Of a stretch of 64,000 nt of DNA, positions 1 through 11,902 are shown one piece after another. The stretch is from Armigeres subalbatus (lineage: Eukaryota > Arthropoda > Insecta > Diptera > Culicidae). Below the pieces are notes generated by a model. It was not told the origin of the DNA, made no database searches, and saw only the letters and a list, made by a program, of their open reading frames with translations. Position 1 is the first letter of the stretch; every line of letters begins with the position of its first letter. Where the stretch lies: contig NC_085141.1 of assembly GCF_024139115.2 (NCBI RefSeq), forward strand, positions 218,773,783-218,837,782. The letters are read 5' to 3'. The translations under genes and the position numbers were made by a program.

Positions 1-405
1 AAACTTAATGCGAAATTTATTAACCGAATCATATATAAAGCTAGCCTACACTTTCACTTCGGATCCAAATTCCGATTAAAAAACCGACCGCTGTGCGCTG
101 CGGAGTACAAAAGTCGCAAATATTACACAGCGTGATCTTCTAATCTGCACTTAACTTACGTCGGTTTTCGGTTGCATGGTGCTTATGATATCACTCGCCC
201 ACATCGTCACCACATGTTGCAAAAACTATTTAATAGCAACCTTTCGAGGCGAAAAATAACTCGCTCAAGGAAAGATTGGGCAAACATTTATGGCTTTGTT
301 GCCTTTGCTAAGGGACAGTTTCACATTTCAAACGTTTGAATGGCATTTTCGCTCATTAACATTTAAACATAAAACATTTATTAACTACAAAATTTTTAAT
401 TTTTT
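1..405. other. No gene seen
   Basis: AT-rich sequence without a convincing reading frame, RNA gene or terminal repeat. Confidence 0.6.
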
Positions 406-2944
406 GGAGATCCCCCAATGGCGGACACATAAGCCATTTAACAAAAATCTCACTAACTATACGGATTATGAACTGGTATACCATATACACCAAATATGAT
501 CATTGATGAATCATATAAAGTATACATGAGCATTTGAACACGTTTTGTGACAATGTATTTTAATGATGAATTTTAATGGAAAATTTCACCTTTCAGAAAA
601 GCGTACTCTAGTACCGGACACTTTTGCATCATGTTCAAATATAACGAAGTTGCTATTATATGAGTAGAGACATCATTTAGAATAGCAATATTTTTCACTT
701 GCTTTGAGTTGTGGATATTAAAATGTGTTAATAGAGCTTATTCGAGTCTCCAGCTAAATTTCTTACATCCTACTCCGAATTCTCACCTTTTTTCAATGCC
801 ATCTTCAAATTTTCGTTCTACTTATTTCTATGGCTTCCTGATACTTTAGTATGAAGAAGCAATTAAATTGAAGTAAGTTTAACAAAACAGGTGTAAAAAT
901 GACTATTTGCTTACACAAGAAACTGGCTGTCCGGACACCCACAGCTGCCGGATAGACGAAATTGATTTTGCACCACAATTACTTAACATGCCTAACAAAT
1001 CATGATCGTTATTCAAAATATGGATGATATTTGGCCATCTCTACATAATTAGTATGCTTCCCATCGAATTTGATCTTGTTGATTCAAACCTTCTAAAGTA
1101 AGGTGAAACAAGAAAATTTTGACCATTTTTTTACAATCCTAAATTTTGAACAAAGCTTTCAACCTAAATATCAAATTTTTCCTACAGGTAAAAGACTTTG
1201 AAAAAGCTATCCTTTGCACTACATTAGATGCAGAGTTGCTCAGTATCACCATCACGACAGCATTTTTTGAGACATTGATACTGGTGTTAGAAACAAAATC
1301 ATTTTTGATCCAAGCAGTCAGTATGTTCCTAGCACACTATCAAATCATTTATGATATTGATAGGTAGGTCCGTGATATTTGAGGAAACGCCTGTCACTGA
1401 CAGCGAATAAACAGTATTCTATTATCAATAACTAAACTTATTATTTTAAAGAGCTGAACATTGAAAAGGGTTTTTATTCACAAAACAGATTGCAAGGTGA
1501 CATAGAAGTACTCCTGGGTAATTTATAGTGTACAACCGAATGCTGACACTTATCTTATGGACCACATCTGTTGCATAACAGGGATAGCAAAATTTTGCAC
1601 CTATAAATGAAGAACGTGTCTATAATATTGTCATATAGAAACTTGTTTATCAAGTGCGCATGTCCTCAGAAGAAAATAAAAGTAAAGAACATAGATTGAA
1701 GTCATTGAAACTCAAAGGCAAACTTAAGCCTAGTATTTAGGGGCATGTTGCATTATATGAAGTTCATACCATTTTATAATTTTTCATACTCACTTCAGCT
1801 ACATTACACATCCCGGTCATGAGTTTAGGGGAAACTTTTAAAATCATGACAATTTTATTGTCACATCTATTGCCAAATTTTCGATGGAATTTGGCTCACG
1901 AGCATTTTAGATTTACTGTGGCGAAGTCCCGTGCCCCTTATCTTAGTTTCTTCTTCTAGTTAATTAGAAAAAAAAAATAGTCATCCCGCAGAGATGATCC
2001 AGCCTCGGGCTGCAAATCTCTTAAATAAAAATAAGACAATAGTCATCCGCCTAGCAGCGGATTTTCCATTTACTGCTTTTTGGAAAGGACTCAATAAAAT
2101 CAGTTCGACGAAATGGGCAAAAAGGGGATTCGAAGAACAGTGTTTCTTCAGAGTTCTCGTTAACTCTGTTAACGATACATATTTGTTAAGTAAATTAAAA
2201 CAATTCTTCAACATATTCCTGGACGAGTTATGCTAGTCATTAATATATAGTATAGTATAGATCCGGCAAAATTTTTTCTGCAACATCCATATTTAATTTG
2301 CTTAGCAAAATGTTCTCCAAGGTATCCTCTCTTAAGCCTGTACGAGATGAGATAGCACAATAGACCGCTGAACGACCTTTCCACAGTTGCTTGAGTGGAT
2401 GGTATGGCAAGAATAACCATTGCCACGGCGTAAAGCTCAGGGTGTGATTTCTTTCTTGCTACCCAATGAGTCCACACATCATACGAATGTGTTTGGCGTG
2501 GTTCTACTTCCAAAGCTGTTTACTGACGCTGCACTTTCTGACAGTACAGAACCTCCAAACATCTCCGTAAGAAAGTCATCGGTATCGTCATTTGACCTAA
2601 ATTCCACGGCTACAGATTGAGTGCTTGGCGAACCTTGTAACGCAGAAATTCTGTCCCAAGTACTAATGACAAATTTCTGGCGAATAAGAATTAAATTTAA
2701 TATTATTATGTAGAATTTGAATTCAAGGCTTACCTGAACTTCATCTTTTTCTTCGGCTTGTTGGAAAACAGTTGAATACAAGAAATTGAACCTCGGATCC
2801 AAATATAATGATGCTTTGAAAACCAGGTTGTCACGAAGCATTTCTAGCCGCGTATTCAAGGCTGTTACCAATTCATCAGAAAAAGGATTCATTCTAATAT
2901 TTTGACCTGTTTGATTGCAATGAGCCAGTCAAGGTAAAACTGAG

Positions 2945-3115
2945 ATTTATTTATTTATTTATTTATTTTATTGTTACCTCCATCTGACTTATAGTCTTAA
3001 AGAAGTTTACTAACAGCTATTCACACATGTCTACAAAATAGTCACAGAAACTTACAAAACAGTCAATAACTATAAAAAATCTACATTTATTTCTACAGCA
3101 TCTGTTGTTTTCCGC
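2945..3115 (-). repeat. Possible retroposed tail or intron in the hAT gene
   Basis: On the minus strand this stretch is non-coding and ends in AATAAAATAAATAAATAAAT (2945-2969), which resembles the 3' tail of a 5'-truncated LINE. It lies between transposase blocks. It could also be intron, since CAG follows a pyrimidine-poor tract just upstream of the next block. No duplication was resolved. Confidence 0.35.
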
Positions 3116-3851
3116 GCACCTTCACATTCGCAGCCTTAACTGGTTAGCAAATAGAGAAGCTCCCTCATCAAACTCGAAAAACCTAAATGCGTCGTTGAAA
3201 CGCAAAGCCTCGAAAGGAGCGAGATACAGGAAATTTCTGCGTCGTAGAGGTCGTTCTGGAACATGGATATACTATTCAGCTAGAATAGCAGGGGCATCGA
3301 TTTCGCCGGTCAGTATTTTTGCAACGAAGACTGCTTGTATCGTGGTCATTCTTATCTCCAATGTTTCGATTCCGAGCAGCATGCAGCGATAACGGGTAAT
3401 GATGGTACATTCGTATAGAGGTTTATTTGCATAATCTTTCATGAATCCCATTTGTTCATTAGATAGGCCAACAAAATAAGTTGATAAATCATCTAGGTAT
3501 ATTTTTACGATTAAAAACATACTTAACTCCGGATATTGAGTTCCCAAATCAATGAAAAGTGATTCTTGCATAACAATGCTTGAAAACATTTTGAATTTTC
3601 CTCCCCAACTTGTAGGTGACCATAACGGCGGAAGCTTCATATTATTCATTTCGATGAATAGTTTGTACTTTATCTGTCCCATTGCTTTAACAACATTGGT
3701 TATAGATTTCATGTTCGGATCAACCTTCGAAAAACGTCGTTGATGGGTAGTTGTAAAGTGTGAACACTGCATCTGACAAGGGATATTTGTTTTTCCATTT
3801 CAACAGAAAGCTTCATAAGAAAATTATTTTGAGCTTTTTAGTGGAATGTCT

Positions 3852-3942
3852 TCACTTGTCATAAGACAAGTTTATACCATCCCATTGACAATTAAGTGGT
3901 GGAATTCAATGGGATGGTATAAACTCGTCTTATGACAAGTGA
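3852..3942. repeat. Foldback insertion: 37-bp arms, 17-bp loop
   Basis: Arms 3852-3888 and 3906-3942 are inverted copies with one mismatch around a 17-bp loop. AGAAAGCTTCA occurs at 3805-3815 and again at 3942-3952, so the insertion may be about 126 bp with an 11-bp direct repeat. It interrupts the transposase just after the EEEVEAF region. The arm core CTCGTCTTATGACA is also at about 62294-62307, so this is a dispersed family. Confidence 0.7.
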
Positions 3943-5097
3943 GAAAGCTTCAACTTCTTCTTCAAAATCGAAATAGTTCTCACATATGGATTGCTCTAGT
4001 GCCTTTTGCAATTTTTTGACAGCTGCCAACATATTGCTTCCATTGTCGGTTGTTACTGAAAACACTTGATGTGACTTGTGAATCTCAATCATTGCTGAAA
4101 ATGAGCATAAAATATAGCCGCAAAATTGAATCAGTCAAATAAATCTTACCAAGAGTTCTGATGACCAATTTGTCATTCAACGAGTACTGAATACTGATAC
4201 CTAGAATATGTCTTCCCAGCCGAGTCGCGCTGTCCAGCATAAATGATATTAGTTTATCACGTGCTTCTGAACTGATTGCTGCTCGGATTTTAGCTGCTTT
4301 TCGAAATGGAGCTTGATATTAGAGCGTGTGATGTTGATTCCAACTGCTGCGTCCAATGGATCTAAAAGCATTTTCAAACCATCCCAATCGAAGCACCTTA
4401 GTGGTAGGTTGTGTTCCGCTACCAACTTAACGCACGCCTCCACGACCAACCTTCTATCTACAGCTACTTGCTTCTTCGTAATGATTCGCTGTTTCTTCTC
4501 CGGAGGATCATTTTTCGCCATTCCATAGGCTTCAGCCAATGTGGCATGCTTCAAGCGGAAATGTCGGATCATATTTCCGGCTTCATACTTCGCTTGATAG
4601 TACTGGCATCCACTGTCTTCATCTATTGCACAATAGAATTTCCCGTCATCCTTTTTTACAAACTTCTCTGCCAGCTCAACGAAGGCCCTTGATGTCTGAC
4701 TCCTCTTGTGGGATTGGCCAATGTTTTGAATTTCCTTCTCTTTGTCTGCGGACATCTCGATAAAAACGATTTAAAAAGGAGAGCTTGACACCCAGTCTCT
4801 ATCAGTGGAGGCTGCTTCACTGTCAGTGACTGAGGTTGACTGATAGGGCAGACGACGATGTCAGTGCATATGTGATAGCTGGCATTTATAAGTGATATTT
4901 GATATTTGATGGGAATCACAAATCAGCCTACGCTGTAGATATTGTTCAGCCCTGATTAGATGATGGAAGGACCTCTGCAAGTATCGGTTTGAGAAGTGTC
5001 CGGTGTTGGGAGGTGTCCGGCGCTGGGGGATCTCCCCCTATCAGAATTGAGCAGCAGTCGGTTGCATTTTAATCACAAACATGTGCTTCTATGTGTC

Positions 5098-5171
5098 GTA
5101 TTGATGCGGTCAGCTTTTCTATAATTGGTAATGGGTGGGTTCAAGTCCCACCGGCAGCCGATCCTTTTTTT
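5098..5171 (+). other. tRNA-like T-arm with poly-T, likely tRNA relic
   Basis: GTGGG TTCAAGT CCCAC (5135-5151) is a perfect 5-bp T-stem and 7-base loop containing a B box. A T-run at 5164-5170 could stop RNA polymerase III. No matching 5' acceptor arm or D-arm is visible, so this is a tRNA pseudogene or SINE remnant rather than a working tRNA. Confidence 0.35.
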
Positions 5172-6960
5172 GCAATATCGTATAAAAACATCTTAAAATG
5201 GGAAACTTAACTATGTGTATCAAAATTGAACATCTTTTCCAAAAAAGAAAAAATCTGACTTCCCTCACAAGTCATAAATCAAGAAAATTAAAAATTATAA
5301 GATTCGTTTTTCATGATCCATCATCTTGCCAGAAATATTTGACCAAATTTTGCCAAAATATTCAACCAAAGTAATTTTAGTTTTCAGTCAAAAAAGTAGT
5401 GCCATCTTAATTTTTTAATAAATTGACTATAATTATAGATGTTCTCATCTTGCGGAATTTTATCGGTGGCTACGCACGTTCCAGAGCATGAAAAGATTTT
5501 TTTTAAACAAAAGCTCTTTTCTAGGATGAATTTTATGAATTGACCACTTTTGTGGATGCCCCGGATCTTCTGGGGGACTCCGGTGACCGTTCAGAAATTG
5601 ACCCTTTTGTTATTCATAGTACGATAATTTATTATTCAGAGTACGATAATGAAAATCTCGGAAATAAACTGCGCTATTTTATAATGAGTGTCATAAATTG
5701 ACCAATGTTTACGGGCTTTTCCGGATCTCTGGTAGAACTCCGGTGGCCACTCAGGTCCATCAAAATGGATCACCACAAAAGTTAAACACGCGCCGCCACG
5801 CCACGATGACATCAACAACAACATAATGTGAACATACGCCTTCCTTCCAATACCATTCAAACCAGTCAAACAACTAATTTAGTGAACATAAAAAAAATGA
5901 AACTGTCCGTTATGCTTAACGACCCGCAATTTTGATGCTATTAACAATTATGCCAAATGACCGTTATGCCAAATATAACGTTTATATTATTTAATAGTGC
6001 TAATCAAGTGCATAAGTCAATAAAGGATATTATCCCTTCCAGGTAAGTAGTTCTGCCGTTTCGTTTGTCCGTCCTTCCAAAAAATATTTGCACGGGAATG
6101 GTTATCATACAGTCCCGCTTCTGCCTCATACGCAGGAGGTCGATTTGATCCATTCTCTTACTTTGTATCTTTCTCTACATTTCTCATGTTATTGAAATCG
6201 CTCGAACTGGAAATGGACTCCTATAGACACGTCCCCCCGGAGCATTTTTTTTTTCTTAAAGCCATGTTGTGTACAACGAAGTGCTTTCTCTGATGAGCCT
6301 CTTATAATTTTTAAGTTAATTTTAATTTAAAGCAGTCTTAATAATTTAATTTTATTTTTCATGTTTCCAATATTTTTGCCAGAATGCTATTTTGATTAAG
6401 AACTATGTTTTCTGATTTTTTAGGAAACAAAAAATAAGCAGCTGCAGTTTTGAAAAAAAAAACAAAATAAAAAAACCGCCTATAGCCCAGAATAGAAGGA
6501 GGTTTTGTGACGTGATCCTTTCAAAGCATTCTAATAAAACAGCAATGGTCATGCCCTAGTAGCACAATTAAGATCTATTTTGTTGCAGTAACTCCACTAT
6601 GACTGGATTTGGTCGCATATGAGTTTCAGTCACTGTTATATACCTATGACAAGTGTGCTACTCGGGTGCACAATATCGGTTAAGATTTTTTGAATATTCG
6701 TAAAAAAGTGAGCACAATCCGTTGCGCTCATTATTTTATTTGCAAAGAAAACGCAAAGATTCTGGATCACTGCTTCTGTAAGACGTGAGGCACAGAGCTA
6801 GACAGAAAAAAAATAAAATCAGTTTTTGAGATGAAAAATTATCAAACGCAATTAGGAACTCACACTTCCCCGGCCAATTTTCTGGATACGCTATTGGATC
6901 GCATCATTATTTTTTACTTATCTTTTCCCTACACTGACTACAGATTTGTACGAAAAGATA
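5172..6960. other. No gene; one two-copy repeat
   Basis: AT-rich. A segment near 5537-5592 (TTGACCACTTTTGTGG, then CCGGATCT and ACTCCGGTGACC) recurs in similar form at 5697-5756, suggesting a two-unit repeat of about 160 bp. Nothing else is supported. Confidence 0.45.
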
Positions 6961-6961
6961 C

Positions 6962-7620
6962 TTTTTACTCCAAAACTATATTTTAAAGAAAAAAAAAAAG
7001 TTGTTCTACAAAGTTGTTCGGGATAGAAAAGCCGTCGTTATGATGCTATCAAAAAATAAGAGTGACCCATTATATACAAAAAATAAAAAATGTTTTTTTT
7101 ATTTTACGGATTACTGACGTGTAATATTTCACAAAGTTGTAGCACAACTTGTTCCAATATTTTTTCCAATAAAAAAAACTTCTTTGAGAGATAAAACGGC
7201 CTACTTTTCCATACCAACGAAATGTGTGCTTTAATGATCATAATGCAACTCAAATGGGTTTCAAAATGCTCATTATAACACTCATTTGGGTGCTATAATG
7301 AATAACCAACATCAGAACAGTAGTTAGATGACTATTTTTTTGATGAATTAGCTTGGGTAAGCGTTCAAATAGTGTATTCTCTGCGTCGCGTAATAAATTA
7401 AATAGTTTGATGGACATTACATCAAAAATTTCCAAAGGCAAGTACATCTATCGCTTCACGGCTTATCGAACTATGCAATGTGTCACGGTAACACGGAATC
7501 TGATTGTTCTCTCCAGCAACTTTTTTTTTTATCGCACCACAATTATGGCCTTACAATTCCAAACAACTTTTTAGAACAACATTTAATTCTAAAAAAATAT
7601 AGTTTTGGCGTGAAATCATC
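6962..7620. repeat. Possible inverted-repeat element with AAGTTGTT ends
   Basis: The left part has CCAAAACTATATTTTAAAG followed by AAGTTGTTCTACAAAGTTGT (about 6970-7020). The right part, reversed, has CCAAAACTATATTTTTTTAG then GTTGTTCTAAAAAGTTGTTT (about 7555-7605). The middle (7182-7310) contains a repeat also found inverted at 54502-54590. Duplications at the ends were not resolved. Confidence 0.45.
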
Positions 7621-7636
7621 TTTCCGCATAAAACTA

Positions 7637-8430
7637 GGGTAAAGTGCCCAATAGTGGACCCCCAACCAATAGTGGACCCTCCAGCCATTTTTGCATTATT
7701 ACAGCACAATGTAAACATTTTGCTATGAAATTCCATCGGGAGAACCTACCTTACAGTCCTATGATTTGATTACATGCATTGGAAATGCTATGGAAAGTAA
7801 AATTAAATGATTTTTTACAACTCTTTAAAAAACGAAACACGAGAGTGTCCATTATAGGAATACGAGGGGGTCCATAATAGGGAAGAAGAACGTCCCGGAA
7901 CAGAACATAAAAATCAATAAAGTGTCGACTATAGGGAAGCGAATTCCTATTATGGATCCCCAGGGGGTCTACTATAGGGCGAATTCAGTCAGACTTTAAA
8001 ACGTTAATTTAGACGAATAACGTCGTGTATTTGAGTGTTTTATGTATGTATTGTGTAGAGGAGATGCAAAACTTGGTATTAGATGTCAAGCAGAATTAAT
8101 ATGTTGAAAATATCTACTCCTTATGACAAAAATGTTGGAATATCAGGTAGTGTGCGACGCTTCGCTGTAGATCGAAGATAGATAGGAGGTAGGCGCCAGT
8201 TGGTTGTAGTTGCTCTTGGGTAGATTAAGGAATATTGTTATGGATGTATTGTAGATACCTATTGTTGAATAAAGAGAACTGCAGCTACTGGCAGAAGTAT
8301 CAGTCAGTAGCCTGCCGTGGTGTAGAGAGGGAACTCTAGTTGTTATTCTTTGTGAGGGGGTTCCCTTCTTATGGCCAACAAAAAAGAGCAAAATTTCGCT
8401 ACTAGGGGTCCACTATTGGGCATTTTACCC
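7637..8430 (+). mobile_element. TA-flanked MITE, copy 1, with solo LTR inside
   Basis: The ends are GGGTAAAGTGCCCAATAGTG and, reversed, GGGTAAAATGCCCAATAGTG, with TA on both sides (7635-7636, 8431-8432) as for Tc1/mariner-type elements. The terminal core recurs inside in both orientations as variants of GTCCAYTATAGG, about eight times. There is no coding capacity. A solo LTR at 8133-8380 accounts for its extra length over copy 2 at 8481-8957. Confidence 0.85.
8133..8380 (+). mobile_element. Solo LTR, Ty1/copia-like
   Basis: This 248-bp segment starts TGTTGG and ends CCAACA, a perfect 6-bp terminal inverted repeat with TG..CA ends. AAAAA flanks it at 8128-8132 and 8381-8385, a 5-bp target duplication. 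AATAAA near 8269 could be the poly(A) signal. Copy 2 of the host MITE lacks the segment at the matching place. Short length and TGTTGGAATA start suggest Ty1/copia. A solo LTR is normally left by recombination between the two LTRs of a full element. Confidence 0.85.
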
Positions 8431-8480
8431 TATATCCTGGACAATAGTGCAGTGTGACCAAACATTGAAGATGAGCGCTA

Positions 8481-8957
8481 GGGTTAAATGCTCAAGAGTG
8501 GACCCCCTAGTAGCGGAATTTAGCTCTTACTGTCATAAGGAGTAGAAATATAAATTTTGCTTGATATCTTAAGTTCTACATATCCTCTTCACGATGCATA
8601 CATAAAACACTATATATACACTATAGTAGACACCCTGGGGGTCCATAATAGGAAATTGCTTTCCTACAGTCGATACTTCATTTGATTTTCATGTTTCGTT
8701 TCGGAACGTTCTTCTTCTTTATTATGGACACCCCCCACCCCACTTCCAAATATTCCTATAATGGACTCTCTCGTGTTTATGTTTTATAGAATTGTAAAAA
8801 ATCATCTTTTACTTTCCATAGCATTTCCAATGCATGTAATCAAATCATAGGACTGTAAGATAGGTTCTCCCGATGGAGTTTCATAGCAAAATGTTTACAT
8901 TATGCTGTAATAATGCAAAAATGGCTGGTTGGGGGTCCACTTTTGGGCACTTTATTC
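8481..8957 (-). mobile_element. TA-flanked MITE, copy 2, inverted
   Basis: It is homologous to 7637-8430 without the LTR, in opposite orientation, with TA at 8479-8480 and 8958-8959. Only about 50 bp separates the copies, so a single strand could fold into a long hairpin over 7637-8957. Like copy 1 it repeats the GTCCATAATAGG-type core. Confidence 0.85.
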
Positions 8958-8959
8958 TA

Positions 8960-11898
8960 GTCCCAAGTAAACATCTGTTGGTTTTTGTACAAAAACATCT
9001 GAACTGGTCATAATGGGATAGCAAATACAAGCGATCAATCAAGCTTAGCTCAAGCTCAATAGTGAATAAATACAACGCAGGATTATACATTTTCCGAAGA
9101 AAATCAACAAAAATCCCGGCAGAAATTCCGAACAACTAACATCCAACCACAGACAAGTCTGTGATTCAACAATTTCCCTTAGAATTTCGGAAGAATTTCC
9201 CGCCCCATAATTTCATGAGAATGCTTATTATTTCGATTATTGATTCATATAACTTTCGTGGGAGATGATAGGAGGAGAAAATATTCAAATTCAAATATGT
9301 ATAAATTGTAAAATCGATTAAATCAAAGCAAGGAAAATATTAATAATTTCAAGGAGAGATTATTAAAGGACACCATGAATCGAATTGTTGCCAAGGTTTG
9401 ATTTGTAGTGACAGCACTAATCACCAGCAGACAAAATCATTCAAATTTAGGTTATTGTAATACCTGCTCGAAACCTTTGGGAATTCTCCAAATCTTTTAG
9501 CTGAATCCTGCGATTCCTGTAAGTAATAAACAGCTCCGGAAATACTCTTTTATTTCTTTTTGCTGTATATTTCTCAGAAATAACACGAATGAAAACTAAT
9601 CGTTCTTCAACATAAATAATTGTGCTGTAGAAGTTCACCTACATACACCTACCAGCTTAAAGAAAACACAAAAGCAAAACTTTTTGTTATCAGAGGGAAG
9701 TTAATCGCTTCAATCATTCAAACGACAAATTGCTGACATCGGCACGAGCTTCCAAGGACTGTTGCTGCCCACGCTTCTCTCCTACCAAACAAAGTGCGTC
9801 CATCAAAGTCAGATCAACTGAAAAACTTCGCCCTCATTTTTTTTTTGTTGTGTCCTACCCTCATACATTCTGTGGGCGCAATACCCGAAAATAATTCGAT
9901 ACGATTTATCAAAATTAATTTGATATGAGATTTTAAACTCGACCATCATCAAAAGCGTACATCGCTCGTTGCCCTTCGGGTTACTTTTGAGGAGAAGAGA
10001 TTTTTCCTAACAAATCCGCAGGACAAGAAAGGATATTATATTACGATCCACTAAAGAGCCACTGGTTTCCTTTTTTGTTGATGCCGTGCTTCTGCCAATA
10101 TATATCCGGGCTTTTACTTTGGAGATTGGAGGAATATTGAATTAGGTACAATCCTTCGTATGACTTCATACCGCTTTGTATGGCGAAAGGTAGCTTCTCC
10201 AATGTTACCAAGTTTGTCTATCTTGTAATACGATTGTAAGGGTCCCACAACAACGAAATTGACTACGCTGACTGAAATTTGACGCAAGATTTCCTTTACG
10301 ACAAACTTTGTTCGCATATGGGAAATTGTAAGAGTATCATAGTAAGTTTAACTTCCTCGTTTATAACGTCCATCGTACGCATTCCAGAATTCTATTTTCC
10401 AATCTTTTATTATTAGTACCTTGCCTCAATTCGATAAAAATCTATTGTCACTTTTGTGGAGTATTGAAAATAAATAAAAAACATTAAATTCAACATTCTT
10501 GTGTTACATCAACCCTGGAAGACTTATTTAAATTCCAGAAAGTTGTTTTCTTGGTATTAGACAATCTTCGGCATGGATATACTACGGACACGGTTAATGG
10601 TTTCCAAGTAACAGGCAATTAGACTACGGATATGTACGCTAATTTTCGTTTTGTTTCGAGACCCGTCATCATCATTAATCAAACAGGATACTCATAACCA
10701 TCCGGTGGCCAATTTGATTACGATTAATGATGCATAAATGAAAAAAAAATCTCAGACTATGTTCCAGCATTTTTTTCCATATCTGCTCATGTAGCTCCAC
10801 TCGCTCGGAAGCTGGATGATCTGATTACGCTTCAAAAAGAACTGTCAACCCATGCAACATACACAAACAAGGTCGCAGGTATCGCAGTTTGTTGGTGCTC
10901 TTTTCGCATGGTCCACGCTCCTGTAATGAGGGCACATAATTTAAATAAATGGGATTATGATGAATGACTTCGTAACAGGTCGGAAGGTGATGTCACGTTC
11001 CTTCGTTCCTTACAACCTGGCGCTATTTTGCGATGCCTTGCTCCGACTGGTTGGTAAGCTGTTATTGTGCTCACAATCATCGCCAAGAGCGGCTGCAATT
11101 ATCTAAGAAGGTAGACATCACCGAGAGTGACGAGAGCATGGCATGGGACCATTGTTGCTGGGCATTTGCGATTGCGAAACTCGTCACGGTTCACCGTCGA
11201 TGGTGATGGCATGATGATGGGGGTGCGACGCTTTGGAAGCGGAGGTTCCGCGGCTTGGAAGTGCGTTCTCTTTGTTATTCTGTGAGGGTGGTTGCAGATC
11301 AATTAGTTGATAGGACGGATTTGTTTAGTGATTAATTACCGGTTGAATGTTTGAAGAGGTTATTATTTTTTCCATGGTGGTCATCCTGTACATTAGTCTA
11401 AAGTATTCAAGCATGCTGTAAATTGGCAAACCATTTGTTGTTGTGTTCGAATTAGGTAGCTCCCAACCATAAAAAAAATGTTTAAAAAAAATGATAAATA
11501 AAATAAATGGTCTGGTAATTCTAAGCTACCGCCAAGTGTGACGAATCTGGATGGTGAAGATGATTTACGGATGTTGAATGTTAAACTATCAACTGATTAC
11601 CAGATCTACACAAAATTGTGCTGCGTAGGTATCTTATTTAAAAAAAATCGATATTAGGCACATCGTTTATTTCCGCATTCAACCAATACAATCAAACATT
11701 TCAAGTTGAGCGTTTTTTTGTATGCAAATGTATTTAAAGACTAATAGCAGACCAAGCATAAAAAGCACAACAATATTAACTGATCATCGCCGTTTCGGCC
11801 AAACGTCAAATTGGCTGCATTGGAAATGCAAATGTTATAAACTTGCCAAGATAGACCAGGAGAAGAGCACCGACTTTTTGTGAAAATCTAAGCCCCCC
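8960..11898. other. No gene seen
   Basis: About 2.9 kb with no reading frame resembling a known protein, no terminal repeats that I could pair and no RNA gene. It could be intron or intergenic. Confidence 0.5.
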
Positions 11899-11902
11899 TT
11901 AA

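Larger units (their letters stand above)
2208..4755 (-). pseudogene. Broken hAT transposase, several exon-like blocks
   Basis: The transposase would cut and rejoin the hAT element in the nucleus. The first block (4755-4249, ATG at 4755) has a BED-type zinc finger around residues 31-72 with the tail HFRLKH. Downstream blocks carry the catalytic-aspartate motif TTDNGSNM (about 4060-4030), an RCSVHTLQL motif near 3760-3735, RNase-H-like sequence (3700-3120), and the C-terminal dimerisation region ATVERSFSGLLCYLISYRLK (about 2387-2325). Good minus-strand splice sites flank introns at about 4150-4097 and 2732-2677. Frameshifts near 4290, 3760 and 2500, an in-frame stop at 3272 and a foldback insertion at 3852-3942 make it a pseudogene. 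Confidence 0.85.
1231..4954 (-). mobile_element. hAT-superfamily transposon with 8-bp target duplication
   Basis: The element is flanked by perfect ATTAGATG copies at 1223-1230 and 4955-4962, the 8-bp duplication expected of hAT. Its ends begin CAGAGTTGCTCAGTATCACC on the left and, read inward on the other strand, CAGGGCTGAACAATATCTAC on the right: 13 of 20 bases match, with the CAGRG start typical of hAT. The body carries a broken minus-strand transposase at 2208-4755. The clean duplication supports simple insertion; the damaged gene means this copy is not autonomous. Confidence 0.9.
406..5035. mobile_element. Possible outer inverted-repeat element with CGGACAC motif
   Basis: The left edge reads GGAGATCCCCCAATGGCGGA and the reverse complement of the right edge reads GGAGATCCCCCAGCGCCGGA, about 20 of 24 bases shared over 406-429 and 5012-5035. 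The motif CGGACAC or its complement recurs inside at about 421, 615, 933, 4998 and 5013. Without the hAT insertion at 1231-4954 the element would be about 0.9 kb, a normal MITE size. I could not fix a target-site duplication, so the exact ends are uncertain. Confidence 0.42.

Noticed and set aside
5098..5171. Functional tRNA gene
   Set aside because: Only the T-arm and a terminator-like T-run are present; acceptor and D-arms cannot be paired.
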